Positions 53,456 through 61,862 of a stretch of 64,000 nucleotides of DNA are shown in pieces. Below the pieces are notes generated by a model, which was not told the DNA's origin, made no database searches, and saw only the letters and a list, made by a program, of their open reading frames with translations. The stretch spans positions 62,001 to 126,000 of the forward strand of contig JABTUV010000003.1 in NCBI GenBank assembly GCA_015075175.1. The letters are read 5' to 3'. Each line of letters opens with the position of its first letter. Position 1 is the stretch's first letter. The position numbers and the translations under genes are program-made. The stretch is from a bacterium (GTDB lineage Bacteria; Hinthialibacterota; Hinthialibacteria; H5-UNCL2).

Positions 53456-53538
53456 CTTTTTGCAGTGGGTGTAAAGAATTGAATCGGCACTCCTTCGCGC
53501 CGGAATCCGCGCAAACCAACCTTGCTTGAGATTCACTC

Positions 53539-53567
53539 TTGAATTGGCTTCCCCCAAGGCGTACTAT
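53539..53567 (+). promoter_or_regulatory. Putative sigma70 promoter of the small lipoprotein gene
   Basis: TTGAAT (53539-53544), 17-bp spacer, TACTAT (53562-53567). The implied leader is about 140 nt and contains a GC-rich stretch ending in a run of seven T (about 53677-53683) before the ribosome site. Confidence 0.45.
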
Positions 53568-53711
53568 CATATCGTGCCGTGCACTCTGCCCAGGGACGCC
53601 GTCGGGGCGGTACTCGCCCGCCGACGGCGCCCGCACCTGCCGGTCTCCTGCCGAGGTCTGCCGGGGTGGGCGGTTGTTTTTTTCGCGCATCCCCGGTGAG
53701 GGGAGGGCATC

Positions 53712-53891
53712 ATGTCCCGACTGTGTCTGCTCTTGCTTGTGCTCGTCACGCTGCTTGCGGGATGTAGCGGCGGTTCCGGCAGTTACACCGAGGGCCGCCG
53801 GTACTACAACAACGACCGCTATGAAGCCAGCTACGGAAGCGTGGGCTATCCGCAGTTGTTTTCCCGGTCGTATTACAGCGAGCTGCGTTAG
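53712..53891 (+). CDS. Small lipoprotein, 59 aa, tyrosine-rich
   Basis: Signal MSRLCLLLLVLVTLLAGC is a textbook lipoprotein leader (LLAGC lipobox). The mature part is only about 42 residues, rich in Tyr, Ser, Gly and Arg (EGRRYYNNDRYEASYGSVGY; SRSYYSELR). A GGGAGGG ribosome site lies 5 bp before the ATG and a promoter-like sequence lies at 53539. Function unknown. Small Tyr-rich lipoproteins can bind peptidoglycan or envelope partners. It ends 10 bp from the convergent rdgB stop. Confidence 0.7.
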   Translation: MSRLCLLLLVLVTLLAGCSGGSGSYTEGRRYYNNDRYEASYGSVGYPQLFSRSYYSELR

Positions 53892-53901
53892 ACGAGAGAA
53901 A

Positions 53902-54633
53902 TCAGAGCGGGGCGGGTGAGAGCCGCTTGGGGGCCACGCCCGCCAGGAGCTGCAAAAGCGCCGGACGCGCGCCTTCCAGCGCCGCGCGCCGATGTGAGAT
54001 GGTGTGTTTTCTTGCCGGCGCCACCTGCCCGAAAGTCTGTCCAAACGGCGGATAAAAGAACACCGGATCGTAGCCGAAGCCGTGGCCGCCCGCGCGTCCC
54101 GGAGCGATCCGTCCCTCGCAGGCGCCGTGAAACACGCACAGCACGTCGCCGTCCAGGGCCAACACGACCTCGGAGATGAACCGCGCCGTCCGCTCCGCTT
54201 CGCTCCGTCCTTCCAGGAGCAGGAGCAGCGCGTCGATATTGGCCTCGTCCGGGTTGGCCGCGTAGCGTTCGCGGAACTCCGGTCCGACCAGCCCTTCCTC
54301 GACCGCCCGCAGCGCGAACCGCGCGCTCCAGATGCCCGGCCGGTTGGCCAGCGCGGGCACCTCCAGGCCCGAGTCGTCCGCGACCACCAGAACGCCCCGC
54401 AACTTGCGCCGATCCCGCAGAAAGCTCGAGATGCCGCCTGCCTTCAGCATGGCGTTCTCGACGAATGAATCCCCGGTCTCGGCAATCGGCGGCGCGTCGG
54501 GAAAATCGGCCAGCGTGCTCACGTCGCCGTTGCCCAGCGCCGGCGACGACGGTCCAAGCGACAACAGCTCGACGATCTCCCGCGCCTTCTTCCGGTTGCC
54601 CGAAGCCACGACGATGCGGGGCAGCCCTGCCAT
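53902..54633 (-). CDS. rdgB: XTP/dITP diphosphatase (RdgB/HAM1 family)
   Basis: Hydrolyses dITP, XTP and ITP to monophosphates, keeping deaminated purines out of DNA. 243 aa, longer than the usual 200 because of insertions at residues 26-40 and 160-170. Motifs: VVASGNRKKAREI at the start, VVADDSGLEVPAL with PGIWSARF, and GGHGFGYDPVFFYPPFGQTF with SHRRAAL. ATG 54633 (MAGLPRIVV), with AAAGGA a few bases upstream. The family is highly conserved, so the call is safe. Divergent from the rhomboid gene. Confidence 0.92.
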   Translation of the reverse strand: MAGLPRIVVASGNRKKAREIVELLSLGPSSPALGNGDVSTLADFPDAPPIAETGDSFVENAMLKAGGISSFLRDRRKLRGVLVVADDSGLEVPALANRPGIWSARFALRAVEEGLVGPEFRERYAANPDEANIDALLLLLEGRSEAERTARFISEVVLALDGDVLCVFHGACEGRIAPGRAGGHGFGYDPVFFYPPFGQTFGQVAPARKHTISHRRAALEGARPALLQLLAGVAPKRLSPAPL

Positions 54634-54780
54634 GACGGTCCTTTCCCTTTGAAGTGCTTCCACTCTCCGGCGGCGCGCCATCCCTGTCAAGGGACGATCC
54701 GGCGACGCAGAATGTAACGCCGCCCGGCGCGTTTTTGACGAGAATTCCCCGGCTCCCGCTCCCGCCGTCGGTTTTTCCCC

Positions 54781-54809
54781 TTGGCAAGCGCCGGCCTGCT
54801 GCCTATAGT
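54781..54809 (+). promoter_or_regulatory. Putative sigma70 promoter of the rhomboid gene
   Basis: TTGGCA (54781-54786), 17-bp spacer, TATAGT (54804-54809), 30 bp before the start codon. Strong match at both boxes. Confidence 0.6.
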
Positions 54810-54838
54810 CAACGCAATTCCCGGTTCCGTGGCCGCGC

Positions 54839-55621
54839 ATGAAATCCTTCAACGTTGACGACAGCATCTGGGCGCGCATTGAACGCTGGGAGCCTTATGT
54901 AACCCTCCGGCTGATCGTCATCAACGCGGTGGTCTTTCTGGCCAGCTCCGCGGCCCAACCCGGCCGCCAGGACACTCCCGTCTTCGACCGCTTCGGCATG
55001 GACTACCTCAGCGTCGTCATGCAGAACCAGCACTACCGCATGTTTACGGCCATGTTCCTGCACGACGGATGGATGCACATCTTCAACAACATGCTGTTTC
55101 TGGCGCTCCTGGGCTACATGGTGGAACGGCCGCTGGGGCGGGCGCGATTTCTTCTGGCCTACTTCGGCGCCGGCTACCTGGGGTTCGTCTTCGCGCTGGT
55201 GTGGCAGTACGATCCCCAAGTCGCGGCGGTGTCGCAGCGCGGGTTGGCGCTGTTGGCGCGTCCTACCGTGGGCGCCTCGGGGGCGGTCCTGGGGATGCTG
55301 GGCGTCTGGCTGGCCTACGAGCGCTCGCTGCGCGTCAGCTTGTCCCAGATGTGGCACAGTCCCAACGGCCAGCGGGTGATGGTGTTCACGGGTTACTACG
55401 TGATCGCCAGCCTCGTGGGCATCAACCCCCGCGTCAGTCATTCCGCCCACCTGGGCGGCATCGTGGGCGGATTCCTTTTGGGATTTTTTCTTTTCAGCAT
55501 GGGCTATCGCGGGCGAACCCTACCGCGGCAGGGTTGGATGGCGCTGGCGGCGTACCTGGCGCTGGCCGTCGGCGGCTTGGTCTACGCCTACCAGAGGGCG
55601 CCCGGGTTTAATCTGCTCTAG
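54839..55621 (+). CDS. Rhomboid family intramembrane serine protease
   Basis: 260 aa with six or seven hydrophobic segments. Features: MFTAMFLHDGWMHIFNNMLF (the H...N loop), GRARFLLAYFGAGYLGF, the nucleophile in VGASGAVLGMLG and the catalytic His in HSAHLGGIVGGFLLGF. All three key sites are present, so it should be active and cut transmembrane substrates. A 40-residue insertion between TM3 and the Ser helix is larger than usual. ATG 54839, just downstream of a strong promoter-like sequence. Confidence 0.92.
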   Translation: MKSFNVDDSIWARIERWEPYVTLRLIVINAVVFLASSAAQPGRQDTPVFDRFGMDYLSVVMQNQHYRMFTAMFLHDGWMHIFNNMLFLALLGYMVERPLGRARFLLAYFGAGYLGFVFALVWQYDPQVAAVSQRGLALLARPTVGASGAVLGMLGVWLAYERSLRVSLSQMWHSPNGQRVMVFTGYYVIASLVGINPRVSHSAHLGGIVGGFLLGFFLFSMGYRGRTLPRQGWMALAAYLALAVGGLVYAYQRAPGFNLL

Positions 55622-55644
55622 CGCCTTTTCAAGGAGAGCGGTTC

Positions 55645-55707
55645 CGAGTAAAGAAAGACCGAGTCCTCGAGTAGCCGGTACTCCGGCGTATCGAGAGGAC
55701 GACCCCG
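55645..55707. repeat. CTCGAGTAG / TCGATACG repeat, reverse orientation
   Basis: GACCGAGTCCTCGAGTAGCC followed by GGTACTCCGGCGTATCGAGA: reverse complement of the copy at 24918-24955, identical over most of 38 bp. Confidence 0.8.
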
Positions 55708-55768
55708 TGGTGGTACCTCTTCTTGCAACGGCGCGACGGGCGCGAACAAACGTATCGGAGGTGGATCA

Positions 55769-56782
55769 ATGTCGAGCGCAGGACAACGCGCACGCATGGA
55801 AGAGTTCATGGCCCGGGCGGGCGCGTTCCGCGAGTCGCGCGTGATACTCGTGGCCGTCGAGTTGGGCATCTTTCAAACCCTCGCAAAGGGGCCATTGTCG
55901 GCGGAAGGGTTGGCTCGGCAGCTGCGGCTGGTTCCGCGCGCCGTGACTACCGTCTGCAATGCGCTGGTCTCGCTCGGATGGTTGAAGAAGAAGAAGGGCG
56001 ACGCCTACAGCCTTCCGCGGGGGCTGCGGCCGCTGCTGGACCCGGACAGCCCCCATACCCGCGTGCACGGCCTTCTCCACACGGCTTACGTGTTCCACTC
56101 CTGGGCGCAGTTGGACGCCGTGGCGCGCGGCCAGGTCGATCCCGGCGAGACGCGCGGCAAGCGCCGCACCCGCGAGTCCAACCGCAACTTCATCCTGGCT
56201 ATGCAAGAGCTCTCCCCCGGCCGCGAACACGAGATGGCCGCGTTGTTGGACCTCTCCGATTGCAGCACGCTTTGCGACGTGGGACCGGGGCCGGGGCACT
56301 ACTCCGTTGCCCTTGCGAAAAAGTATCCCCGAATGCGTTTCACGCTGGTGGACGACCCCGAATCGCTGGAGGTCGCGCGCGATTACGTCGGCAGGATGCC
56401 GCCGGCGATTTCGTCCCGCTTCACCTACGTCCCCGGCGACCTCTTGAGAAAGAAGAAGCCGGACTGGGGTGGGCCTTTCGACGCCATACTTCTGTCCAAC
56501 GTGGTCCACATCTTCGGCGAAGAGGAGAACCAGGCTATCGTCCAGAGGCTGGCGGGGATGCTGTCGCCCCGCGGGGTGCTCATCGTACGGGATTTCGCCA
56601 TCAACGACGAGCACACGGCGCCGCCGGTGGCGGCGCTGTTCGCCGTCAACATGCTGGCCAACACCAGCCGCGGCGGCTGCTACAGCGAGCGGCAGGTGAG
56701 GGCGTGGATGGCCGGTGCGGGCCTGTCGCGCTGTAAGACGCTGGACTTCCCGCCGTCGTATTTGGTACTGGGATACAAGTGA
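55769..56782 (+). CDS. SAM-dependent O-methyltransferase (class I, dimerisation-domain type)
   Basis: 337 aa. N-terminal winged-helix dimerisation domain (ILVAVELGIFQTLAKGPLSA; VTTVCNALVSLGWLKKK) and a C-terminal Rossmann methyltransferase: LCDVGPGPGHYSVALAKKYP (SAM loop), FTLVDDPESLEVA, FDAILLSNVVHIFGEEE and GVLIVRDFAINDE, as in polyketide/hydroxyindole O-methyltransferases. The acceptor is unknown. GGAGGTGG lies before the ATG. It stands alone between repeat elements. Confidence 0.85.
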   Translation: MSSAGQRARMEEFMARAGAFRESRVILVAVELGIFQTLAKGPLSAEGLARQLRLVPRAVTTVCNALVSLGWLKKKKGDAYSLPRGLRPLLDPDSPHTRVHGLLHTAYVFHSWAQLDAVARGQVDPGETRGKRRTRESNRNFILAMQELSPGREHEMAALLDLSDCSTLCDVGPGPGHYSVALAKKYPRMRFTLVDDPESLEVARDYVGRMPPAISSRFTYVPGDLLRKKKPDWGGPFDAILLSNVVHIFGEEENQAIVQRLAGMLSPRGVLIVRDFAINDEHTAPPVAALFAVNMLANTSRGGCYSERQVRAWMAGAGLSRCKTLDFPPSYLVLGYK

Positions 56783-56853
56783 TTTGGACTGCGGCAGCTT
56801 GCTGCCGCCGATTCAACGGGTGCAGCTTCAATTCCTGACACCTGCAGACGAGA

Positions 56854-56980
56854 CTGTCATTTCGACCGCAGGGAGAAATCCAGAGTCTGGCGCCGGAGGC
56901 TGGAGTGGCGCGGGGAAGATTTCTCCCTGCGGTCGAAATGACAGTCCCGGTCGAAATGACAATCCCGGTCGAAGTGACAG
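56854..56980. repeat. CTGTCATTTCGACC palindromic element, copy 4, with extra right arms
   Basis: Left arm CTGTCATTTCGACCGCAGGG and right arm CCCTGCGGTCGAAATGACAG: the A-T pair of other copies is changed to C-G on both arms together. Two further partial right arms (CCCGGTCGAAATGACA and CCCGGTCGAAGTGACAG) follow. Confidence 0.9.
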
Positions 56981-56989
56981 CTATCCCAA

Positions 56990-57994
56990 TCAGAGTTCCC
57001 GTTCCGCCTCCTGGCGCACTTGGCGCGCGCTCTCGAAGTACGCCAGGGTCGCGGCCAGTTCGGCCTTCATGTTGGCGTCGGTCGCCAGTTCCAGCGCCCG
57101 GCGCTCCGCGTCTATCGCCCGGTCGACCAACCCCAGTTCAAAGTAGACGCGCGCCATCGTGTCCAATATGGCCGGATGCCGGCCGCCGGACAACTGCATC
57201 GCCTCGCGTCCCAGCCGGTAGGCCGCGGCCAGGTCGCGCTGCCGGATGTCCTCATGCGTCGCCAGCATCCAGGCCACTTGATTCAGGTTCTCCGTCGTGC
57301 GGGGCAGAGCGCGAATCATCGCCTCCCGCGCCGACCGGGCGCCCACCAAGTCGCCCTTTTGCGTCAGGATGTCCACCTTCATCGTGTGGTATTGCAGGTT
57401 GGACGGATCCAGTTTGACCAGCTCATCGACCGTCGGCAGGGCGGCGTCAGGACTGTCCGCCGCTTCCAGACTCTTGGTAAGCGCGTCAACCTTGCGGGCC
57501 TTCTCGATGTTCCAGTCGCCGGAGAGGACCCGCGCCAGCGCCTCCTCCAGTCCCCCCATCGGATGCCCCGCCCAGAGAATCCTGCCTGCCTGCACCGCGA
57601 ACGCATGGGGAATGCCGGGTACGCCCTCCATCCACGCCTTGTGGGTCGCACCGGACGGATCGATTCCGACGGTATAGGCCATCTTCATCTGCTCCACAAA
57701 CGGGCGCACCGTTTCCGGCTTCTCATCGCTGATACCGACGATCGTGACCTTGTCCTTGTATTTCTCCTGCAACTGGGAGAGATGGGGAATCGACTGCCGG
57801 CACGGCGCGCACCAGGTCGCCCAGAACTCGACCACGTAGACGCGGGGACTGGCGTCCTTGGCGGGATCGACGGCCTGTCCGCGTACCCAGGTTGCTACCG
57901 AAAGGGGCGGGGCAGCGTCCCCGACCGCCAACGGTGCTGCGACCACCGCTCCTGCGGTCGCAAGCGTAAGAATCAGGGTGAGTAATGCGCGCAT
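56990..57994 (-). CDS. Secreted TlpA-type thioredoxin with TPR-like C-terminus
   Basis: 334 aa. Signal peptide MRALLTLILTLATAGAVVAA. The thioredoxin-like domain (residues 25-165) has VVEFWATWCAPCRQSIPHL with the redox CxxC, and GIPHAFAVQAGRILWAGHP around the cis-Pro. The C-terminal 170 residues are helical hairpins (LVKLDPSNLQYHTMKVDILT; TENLNQVAWMLATHEDI; PAILDTMARVYFELGLVDRA) in a TPR-like layout. Probably a periplasmic disulfide reductase or redox sensor docked to a partner through the TPRs. ATG 57994 behind GGAGG; the longer upstream frame has no such site. Confidence 0.85.
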   Translation of the reverse strand: MRALLTLILTLATAGAVVAAPLAVGDAAPPLSVATWVRGQAVDPAKDASPRVYVVEFWATWCAPCRQSIPHLSQLQEKYKDKVTIVGISDEKPETVRPFVEQMKMAYTVGIDPSGATHKAWMEGVPGIPHAFAVQAGRILWAGHPMGGLEEALARVLSGDWNIEKARKVDALTKSLEAADSPDAALPTVDELVKLDPSNLQYHTMKVDILTQKGDLVGARSAREAMIRALPRTTENLNQVAWMLATHEDIRQRDLAAAYRLGREAMQLSGGRHPAILDTMARVYFELGLVDRAIDAERRALELATDANMKAELAATLAYFESARQVRQEAEREL

Positions 57995-58389
57995 TCGAGT
58001 ACCTCCGGTAGGTTCCCAGACCGTCGGGAGTCTATCATGCTCCCTGGGTTTTTGACGCGCGGTGCGACCGGGATTCACGCCTTTGTCAATGCCGAACGCC
58101 CCTGCGCGTGGCAGAGGCGTCCGTAACTCAACTCTGGAGGACAACAGAGCTGCGTGAAGCCGGTTTCTCGCGTCCCTACCCGTAGAACGTTAAGGGCGTC
58201 CAAAGTTGCGGAAAAAGTTCGCATGGACGACCAAGAACGGCCTTGCGGCCGGGCGCCTGGCAGGCTAGGATAACGCGCGAGCGGATTGGTATGGACCAAG
58301 TCCCGGAAGAGGGCCTCTTGCGACTCCGTCGCATCTGTGATAAGTATCAGACTCGTAACGATTCTATAGGGGATGAGAGGAGTTTAATT
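57995..58389. other. Gap between divergent TlpA-like and URO-D genes
   Basis: 395 bp. GAGAGGAG at 58375-58382 is the ribosome site of the downstream gene. TTGCGA (58318) with TAAGTA 17 bp later is a weak promoter candidate for it. Nothing else is recognised. Confidence 0.5.
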
Positions 58390-59316
58390 ATGACCGAAAT
58401 GACCGGACGCCAGCGCCTCCATGCGGCGCTTTTGGGCCAGCCCGTGGACCGCGTGCCGTTCGCCATCAACGCTTGGCAGTGGTACTACGCGCAAAAGTAC
58501 CGGGGCACGCTGCCGCCCGAGTTCGCCGACTGCCAGACCGCCATCCAGTTCCACAAGAAACTGGGGGCGGACGTGTTGACCCGCTGGGACGGCCAGATCA
58601 AGGGCCGCGCCGGGTTGGGGCAGTACGTCAGGTTCCCCCGCTGCAAGTACACGGTCGAGGAATTCGGCGAGCCCATGAAGATGCCCATCATCACGGCTTT
58701 TAACTCCTACCAGAAGCTCAACAAGGTGCGGCGCACGCTGGAAACGCCCGTGGGCACGCTCACCCAGGTCTGGCGCTTCACGCCCGAGAGCTGCGCCGAC
58801 TTCGAGGAGCAGTTCTGGGTCAAGGACTGGGAGCGGGACTATCCCGCGCTCAAGTTCGCCGTCGAGGATCGCAGCTACGACTACGAGATGAGTGAGTACC
58901 GGCGCGACCTCGCCGAGATCGGCGACGCCGGTATCATCATGATCGAAATCCCCGAGAATCCGGTCAAGATGCTGCATTGGTTGATGGGACCGGAGAAGGC
59001 GACCCTGGCCATGATGGACCATTTGGACGAGTGCCTGGAGATGTTCGCCGTCCATACGCAGAAGACGCTGGAGTTCATCGACGGCGTGTGCGCGCGCACG
59101 AGCTACGACGATTCGCCGCTGCTCATGAGCAACGACAACCTGGACGCCATGCTGATGCCGCCGGCCTGGTTCGATCTCGTGCTCTTCGACCATTACCACA
59201 AAGTCTCCGAGCGCATCCACGCGCACGGGAGGCTCTTTGCCGTGCATTCGTGCGGCAACAACTGGGACATCCGCGAGTGCATCCGGGATTCGGGCATCGA
59301 CATGATGGAGGGCTGA
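58390..59316 (+). CDS. Uroporphyrinogen decarboxylase (URO-D) superfamily protein, frameshifted 3' end
   Basis: The readable part is 308 aa. It opens TGRQRLHAALLGQPVDRVPF, typical of the URO-D/CmuA/MtaA superfamily, and has FAVHSCGNNWDIRECIRDSG, the zinc and corrinoid-methyltransferase-type HxC region. Homology continues past the stop in shifted frames: LTPPPLGNF, then EIGGHFIVEGGMYCAHQEMK, then AKAIDAYSRQL, up to about 59570. Three or more indels are therefore needed and the natural protein is about 390 aa. Such members are usually methyl-transfer enzymes rather than heme enzymes. No corrinoid protein is adjacent. Confidence 0.75.
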   Translation: MTEMTGRQRLHAALLGQPVDRVPFAINAWQWYYAQKYRGTLPPEFADCQTAIQFHKKLGADVLTRWDGQIKGRAGLGQYVRFPRCKYTVEEFGEPMKMPIITAFNSYQKLNKVRRTLETPVGTLTQVWRFTPESCADFEEQFWVKDWERDYPALKFAVEDRSYDYEMSEYRRDLAEIGDAGIIMIEIPENPVKMLHWLMGPEKATLAMMDHLDECLEMFAVHTQKTLEFIDGVCARTSYDDSPLLMSNDNLDAMLMPPAWFDLVLFDHYHKVSERIHAHGRLFAVHSCGNNWDIRECIRDSGIDMMEG

Positions 59317-60054
59317 CGCCGCCGCCGCTGGGCAACTTTCCCTGCACCTGGCGCCCCGGGAGATCGGGGGACATTTCATCGTCGAGGGCGGCATGTACTG
59401 CGCCCACCAGGAGATGAAGAAGGGGTGCCAAAGGCCATCGACGCCTACAGCCGGCAACTGTCGATGAACTGCGGACCGTGCGCGTTTCATCTACAGCAGC
59501 AGTTGCCAGACCAGTCCCAACACGCCCATGGACAATATCTATTATTCCGCGAGGGCGCGTTCAACGCACGGCCGCCGCGACAACCGACTCTGCGCCCTCT
59601 CCTGAGGGGAGGTCGGCGCGCAGCGCGTTCTTCACCTCTCCCTGAGGGAGAGGTCGGCGCGCAGCGCCGGTGAGGACGTCGCCTGGAGCGCGCCGTATCG
59701 ATGCAGCGCGCCTCCTCAAATCCCTCACCCCAACCCTCCCCGTGGGGAGAGGGAACTGCACCTCCCCTGAGGGAGAGGTCGGCGCGAAGCGCCGGGTGAG
59801 GGGAAGGTCACCGCCGGCGCGCCGCATCGATGCAGCGCACTCTCCCAGCTCCCTCACCCCAACCCTCTCCCCAGGGGAGGGATCACCTCTCCTGAGAAGT
59901 GAAGAACGAATCCGCAACCGGTCAGACCGGGCGCGGGGCGGAAGATTTCTCCCGCGGTCGAAAATGACAACTTCACCCACGAGGTGAGATACGGTCGAAA
60001 TGATGATACAGAAAACCAGTGACGGTCGCACCGTTCCTCGTTAGGATGACCGGC
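59317..60054. other. Decayed URO-D 3' end followed by a repeat-only gap
   Basis: 59317-59570 is the shifted C-terminal part of the URO-D gene. From 59586 to 59895 the DNA is almost all CCCTCACCC-type hairpins. 59943-59969 is one arm of the CTGTCATTTCGACC element (GATTTCTCCCGCGGTCGAAA). No other gene is supported. Confidence 0.7.
59586..59895. repeat. CCCTCACCC-family repeat array
   Basis: At least five hairpins (CCTCTCCCTGAGGGAGAGG; CTCCCCTGAGGGAGAGG; CCCTCCCCGTGGGGAGAGGG; CCCTCTCCCCAGGGGAGGG) linked by GGTCGGCGCG(C/A)AGCGC. CGCCG(T/C)ATCGATGCAGCGC occurs twice (59690, 59821), so part of the array is itself a direct duplication. Confidence 0.85.
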
Positions 60055-60747
60055 ATGGAACGAATCGTCGCCCTCGTGCCGTGCTACAACCCGGGCGAAC
60101 TTTGCCGCCCGGTGTTCTCGCAATTGCCGCGGTACGTGGACCGCATCCTGGCGGTCAACGACGCCAGCACGGACAACACGCCCGACATTCTGGCCGAACT
60201 GGGCGTGGAAACCCTGCACCACGCCGTCAACCGCGGCAAAGGCGCGGCCCTCTTGACCGGCTTCGACCACCTTCTGGCCGACGGATTCTGGGAGATGCTC
60301 CTGACCATCGACAGCGACGGCCAGCATCGCCCCCAGGACGTCCCGCGACTTGTCGCAGCGATGTCCGCGCCGAGGGCGGGGCTGGCGGTCGGCTCCCGCA
60401 TGGGCGAACCGGGCGCCATGCCGCTGCGGCGCCGCCTGGCCAATCGCCTCAGTTCGGGTCTCATCTCCTACGTCGCCGGCCAGCGCATCCCGGACTCGCA
60501 GTCGGGCTTCCGCCTGCATCGCCGGGAATTGTTAGAGAAGATCCGTCCCCGGCTGTCGGGGCAGGGCTTCGAGCTGGAGACGGAGGTGCTGGTCCTGGCC
60601 AGTTGGGAAGGATTCGGCGTGGTCGCCGTGCCCATTCCGTCCATTTACGAAGAAGGCTCCAACCGGGCCTCGCGCTATCGCCCCGTGGCCGACTCGTATC
60701 GCATCGGCAAGGTCATCTGGCGCTGCTATCGCAGCCGGCGATCATGA
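60055..60747 (+). CDS. Family 2 glycosyltransferase (polyprenyl-phosphate sugar transferase-like)
   Basis: 230 aa inverting GT-A enzyme of the dolichol/undecaprenyl-phosphate mannosyltransferase type. Features: RIVALVPCYNPGELCRPVFS, AVNDASTDNTPDIL, the metal-binding DSDGQHRPQDVPRLVAAM, MRRRLANR-like PLRRRLANRLSSGLI, DSQSGFRLHRREL and YEEGSNRASRYRPVADSYRI. No C-terminal membrane helices. ATG 60055 has AGGATG 6 bp upstream. It overlaps the next gene by ATGA and probably supplies a lipid-linked sugar to the same glycan. Confidence 0.9.
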   Translation: MERIVALVPCYNPGELCRPVFSQLPRYVDRILAVNDASTDNTPDILAELGVETLHHAVNRGKGAALLTGFDHLLADGFWEMLLTIDSDGQHRPQDVPRLVAAMSAPRAGLAVGSRMGEPGAMPLRRRLANRLSSGLISYVAGQRIPDSQSGFRLHRRELLEKIRPRLSGQGFELETEVLVLASWEGFGVVAVPIPSIYEEGSNRASRYRPVADSYRIGKVIWRCYRSRRS

Positions 60748-61859
60748 GAGTACTCATGCTCAACAAGGCCTATCCCCCCCACGTGGGAGGCATCGAGCGC
60801 GTGGTGGAGTCGCTGGCGGAAGGACTGGCGCGGCGCGGCGTCATGGTCGACGTGCTCGTATGCAGCGAGGACTTCTCCTTCTCGCGCCAGGTGAAGGAGA
60901 ATCTCTCCATCACGCGCGTGCGGCGCTGCGGGCGCGTCAGTTCCCTTCCCCTGGGAATCTCCACTTTGTGGCGGGCGCGACGCATGGCACCCGACGTGAT
61001 CCACGTGCACGTTCCCTATCCCCTGGGCGAAGTGGCGACGCTGCTGGCGCCGCGCCGCATCCCCGTGGTCGCCACCTGGCACAGCGACATCGTGCGCCAG
61101 GTCCGCCTTGGCCGGCTGTACCGTCCCTTGCAGGAGATGTTTCTGTCGCGTGCGCGTTTTCTCCTGCCGACCTCGCCCCCCATGCTCGAACATTCGCCGC
61201 AGCTGTCGCGATACCGGGAGAAATGCCGCGTCGTGCATCTTGGCGTGGAGGCGGCGCGCTTTGCCCTTACTCCCGCGCTGGAGCACCGCGTGGCCGAACT
61301 GAAACGCGAGTGGGGACGGCCCACCATTCTCTTTGTGGGACGCTTGATCGAATACAAGGGCCTGCCCATTCTCATCAACGCCATGCAGGGAGTGCCGGCG
61401 CGCCTGGAGATCGTGGGCGATGGGCGCCTGCGCGCCAGTCTGGCCGCGCAGGTGCGACACATGCAACTGGAGGAACAGGTCCACTTCGCCGGCGAAGTCA
61501 GCGAGCCGGAGCTGATCGCGCGGCTTCATGCCTGCGAATTCCTCGTCCTGCCCTCGACGGGCGTCAACGAGACGCTGGGACTCGCGCAACTGGAGGCGAT
61601 GGCCTGCGGCAAACCCGTCGTGTGCACGACCCTGCCGACGGGCGTGCCGTACGTCACGCAGGACGAAGTGACGGGGTTGCACGTGCCGCCGGGAAACGCG
61701 CCCGCGCTGCGAGCGGCGCTCCTGCGCCTCTTGACCGACGAGCCGCTGCGCCGGCGCCTGGGGCAGGCCGCGCGCGAGCGCGTCGAGGCGCGCTTCTCCG
61801 CCGACGCCATGGTCGAGGAAACTCTCGCCCTCTATCGAGAAGCTGTCAGAAAGGGATGA
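60744..61859 (+). CDS. GT4 family glycosyltransferase
   Basis: 371 aa retaining GT-B enzyme. N-terminus VLMLNKAYPPHVGGIERVVE with the GG loop, ATWHSDIVRQ, then donor domain ILFVGRLIEYKGLPILINAM, LEIVGDGRLRASL, FAGEVSEPELIARLHACEFL and the ETLGLAQLEAMACGKPVVCT region carrying the E-x7-E motif. It overlaps the GT2 gene by ATGA and ends 3 bp before the PTPS gene, so the three form one transcript. The sugar and acceptor are unknown. Confidence 0.92.
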   Translation: MRVLMLNKAYPPHVGGIERVVESLAEGLARRGVMVDVLVCSEDFSFSRQVKENLSITRVRRCGRVSSLPLGISTLWRARRMAPDVIHVHVPYPLGEVATLLAPRRIPVVATWHSDIVRQVRLGRLYRPLQEMFLSRARFLLPTSPPMLEHSPQLSRYREKCRVVHLGVEAARFALTPALEHRVAELKREWGRPTILFVGRLIEYKGLPILINAMQGVPARLEIVGDGRLRASLAAQVRHMQLEEQVHFAGEVSEPELIARLHACEFLVLPSTGVNETLGLAQLEAMACGKPVVCTTLPTGVPYVTQDEVTGLHVPPGNAPALRAALLRLLTDEPLRRRLGQAARERVEARFSADAMVEETLALYREAVRKG

Positions 61860-61862
61860 GTC

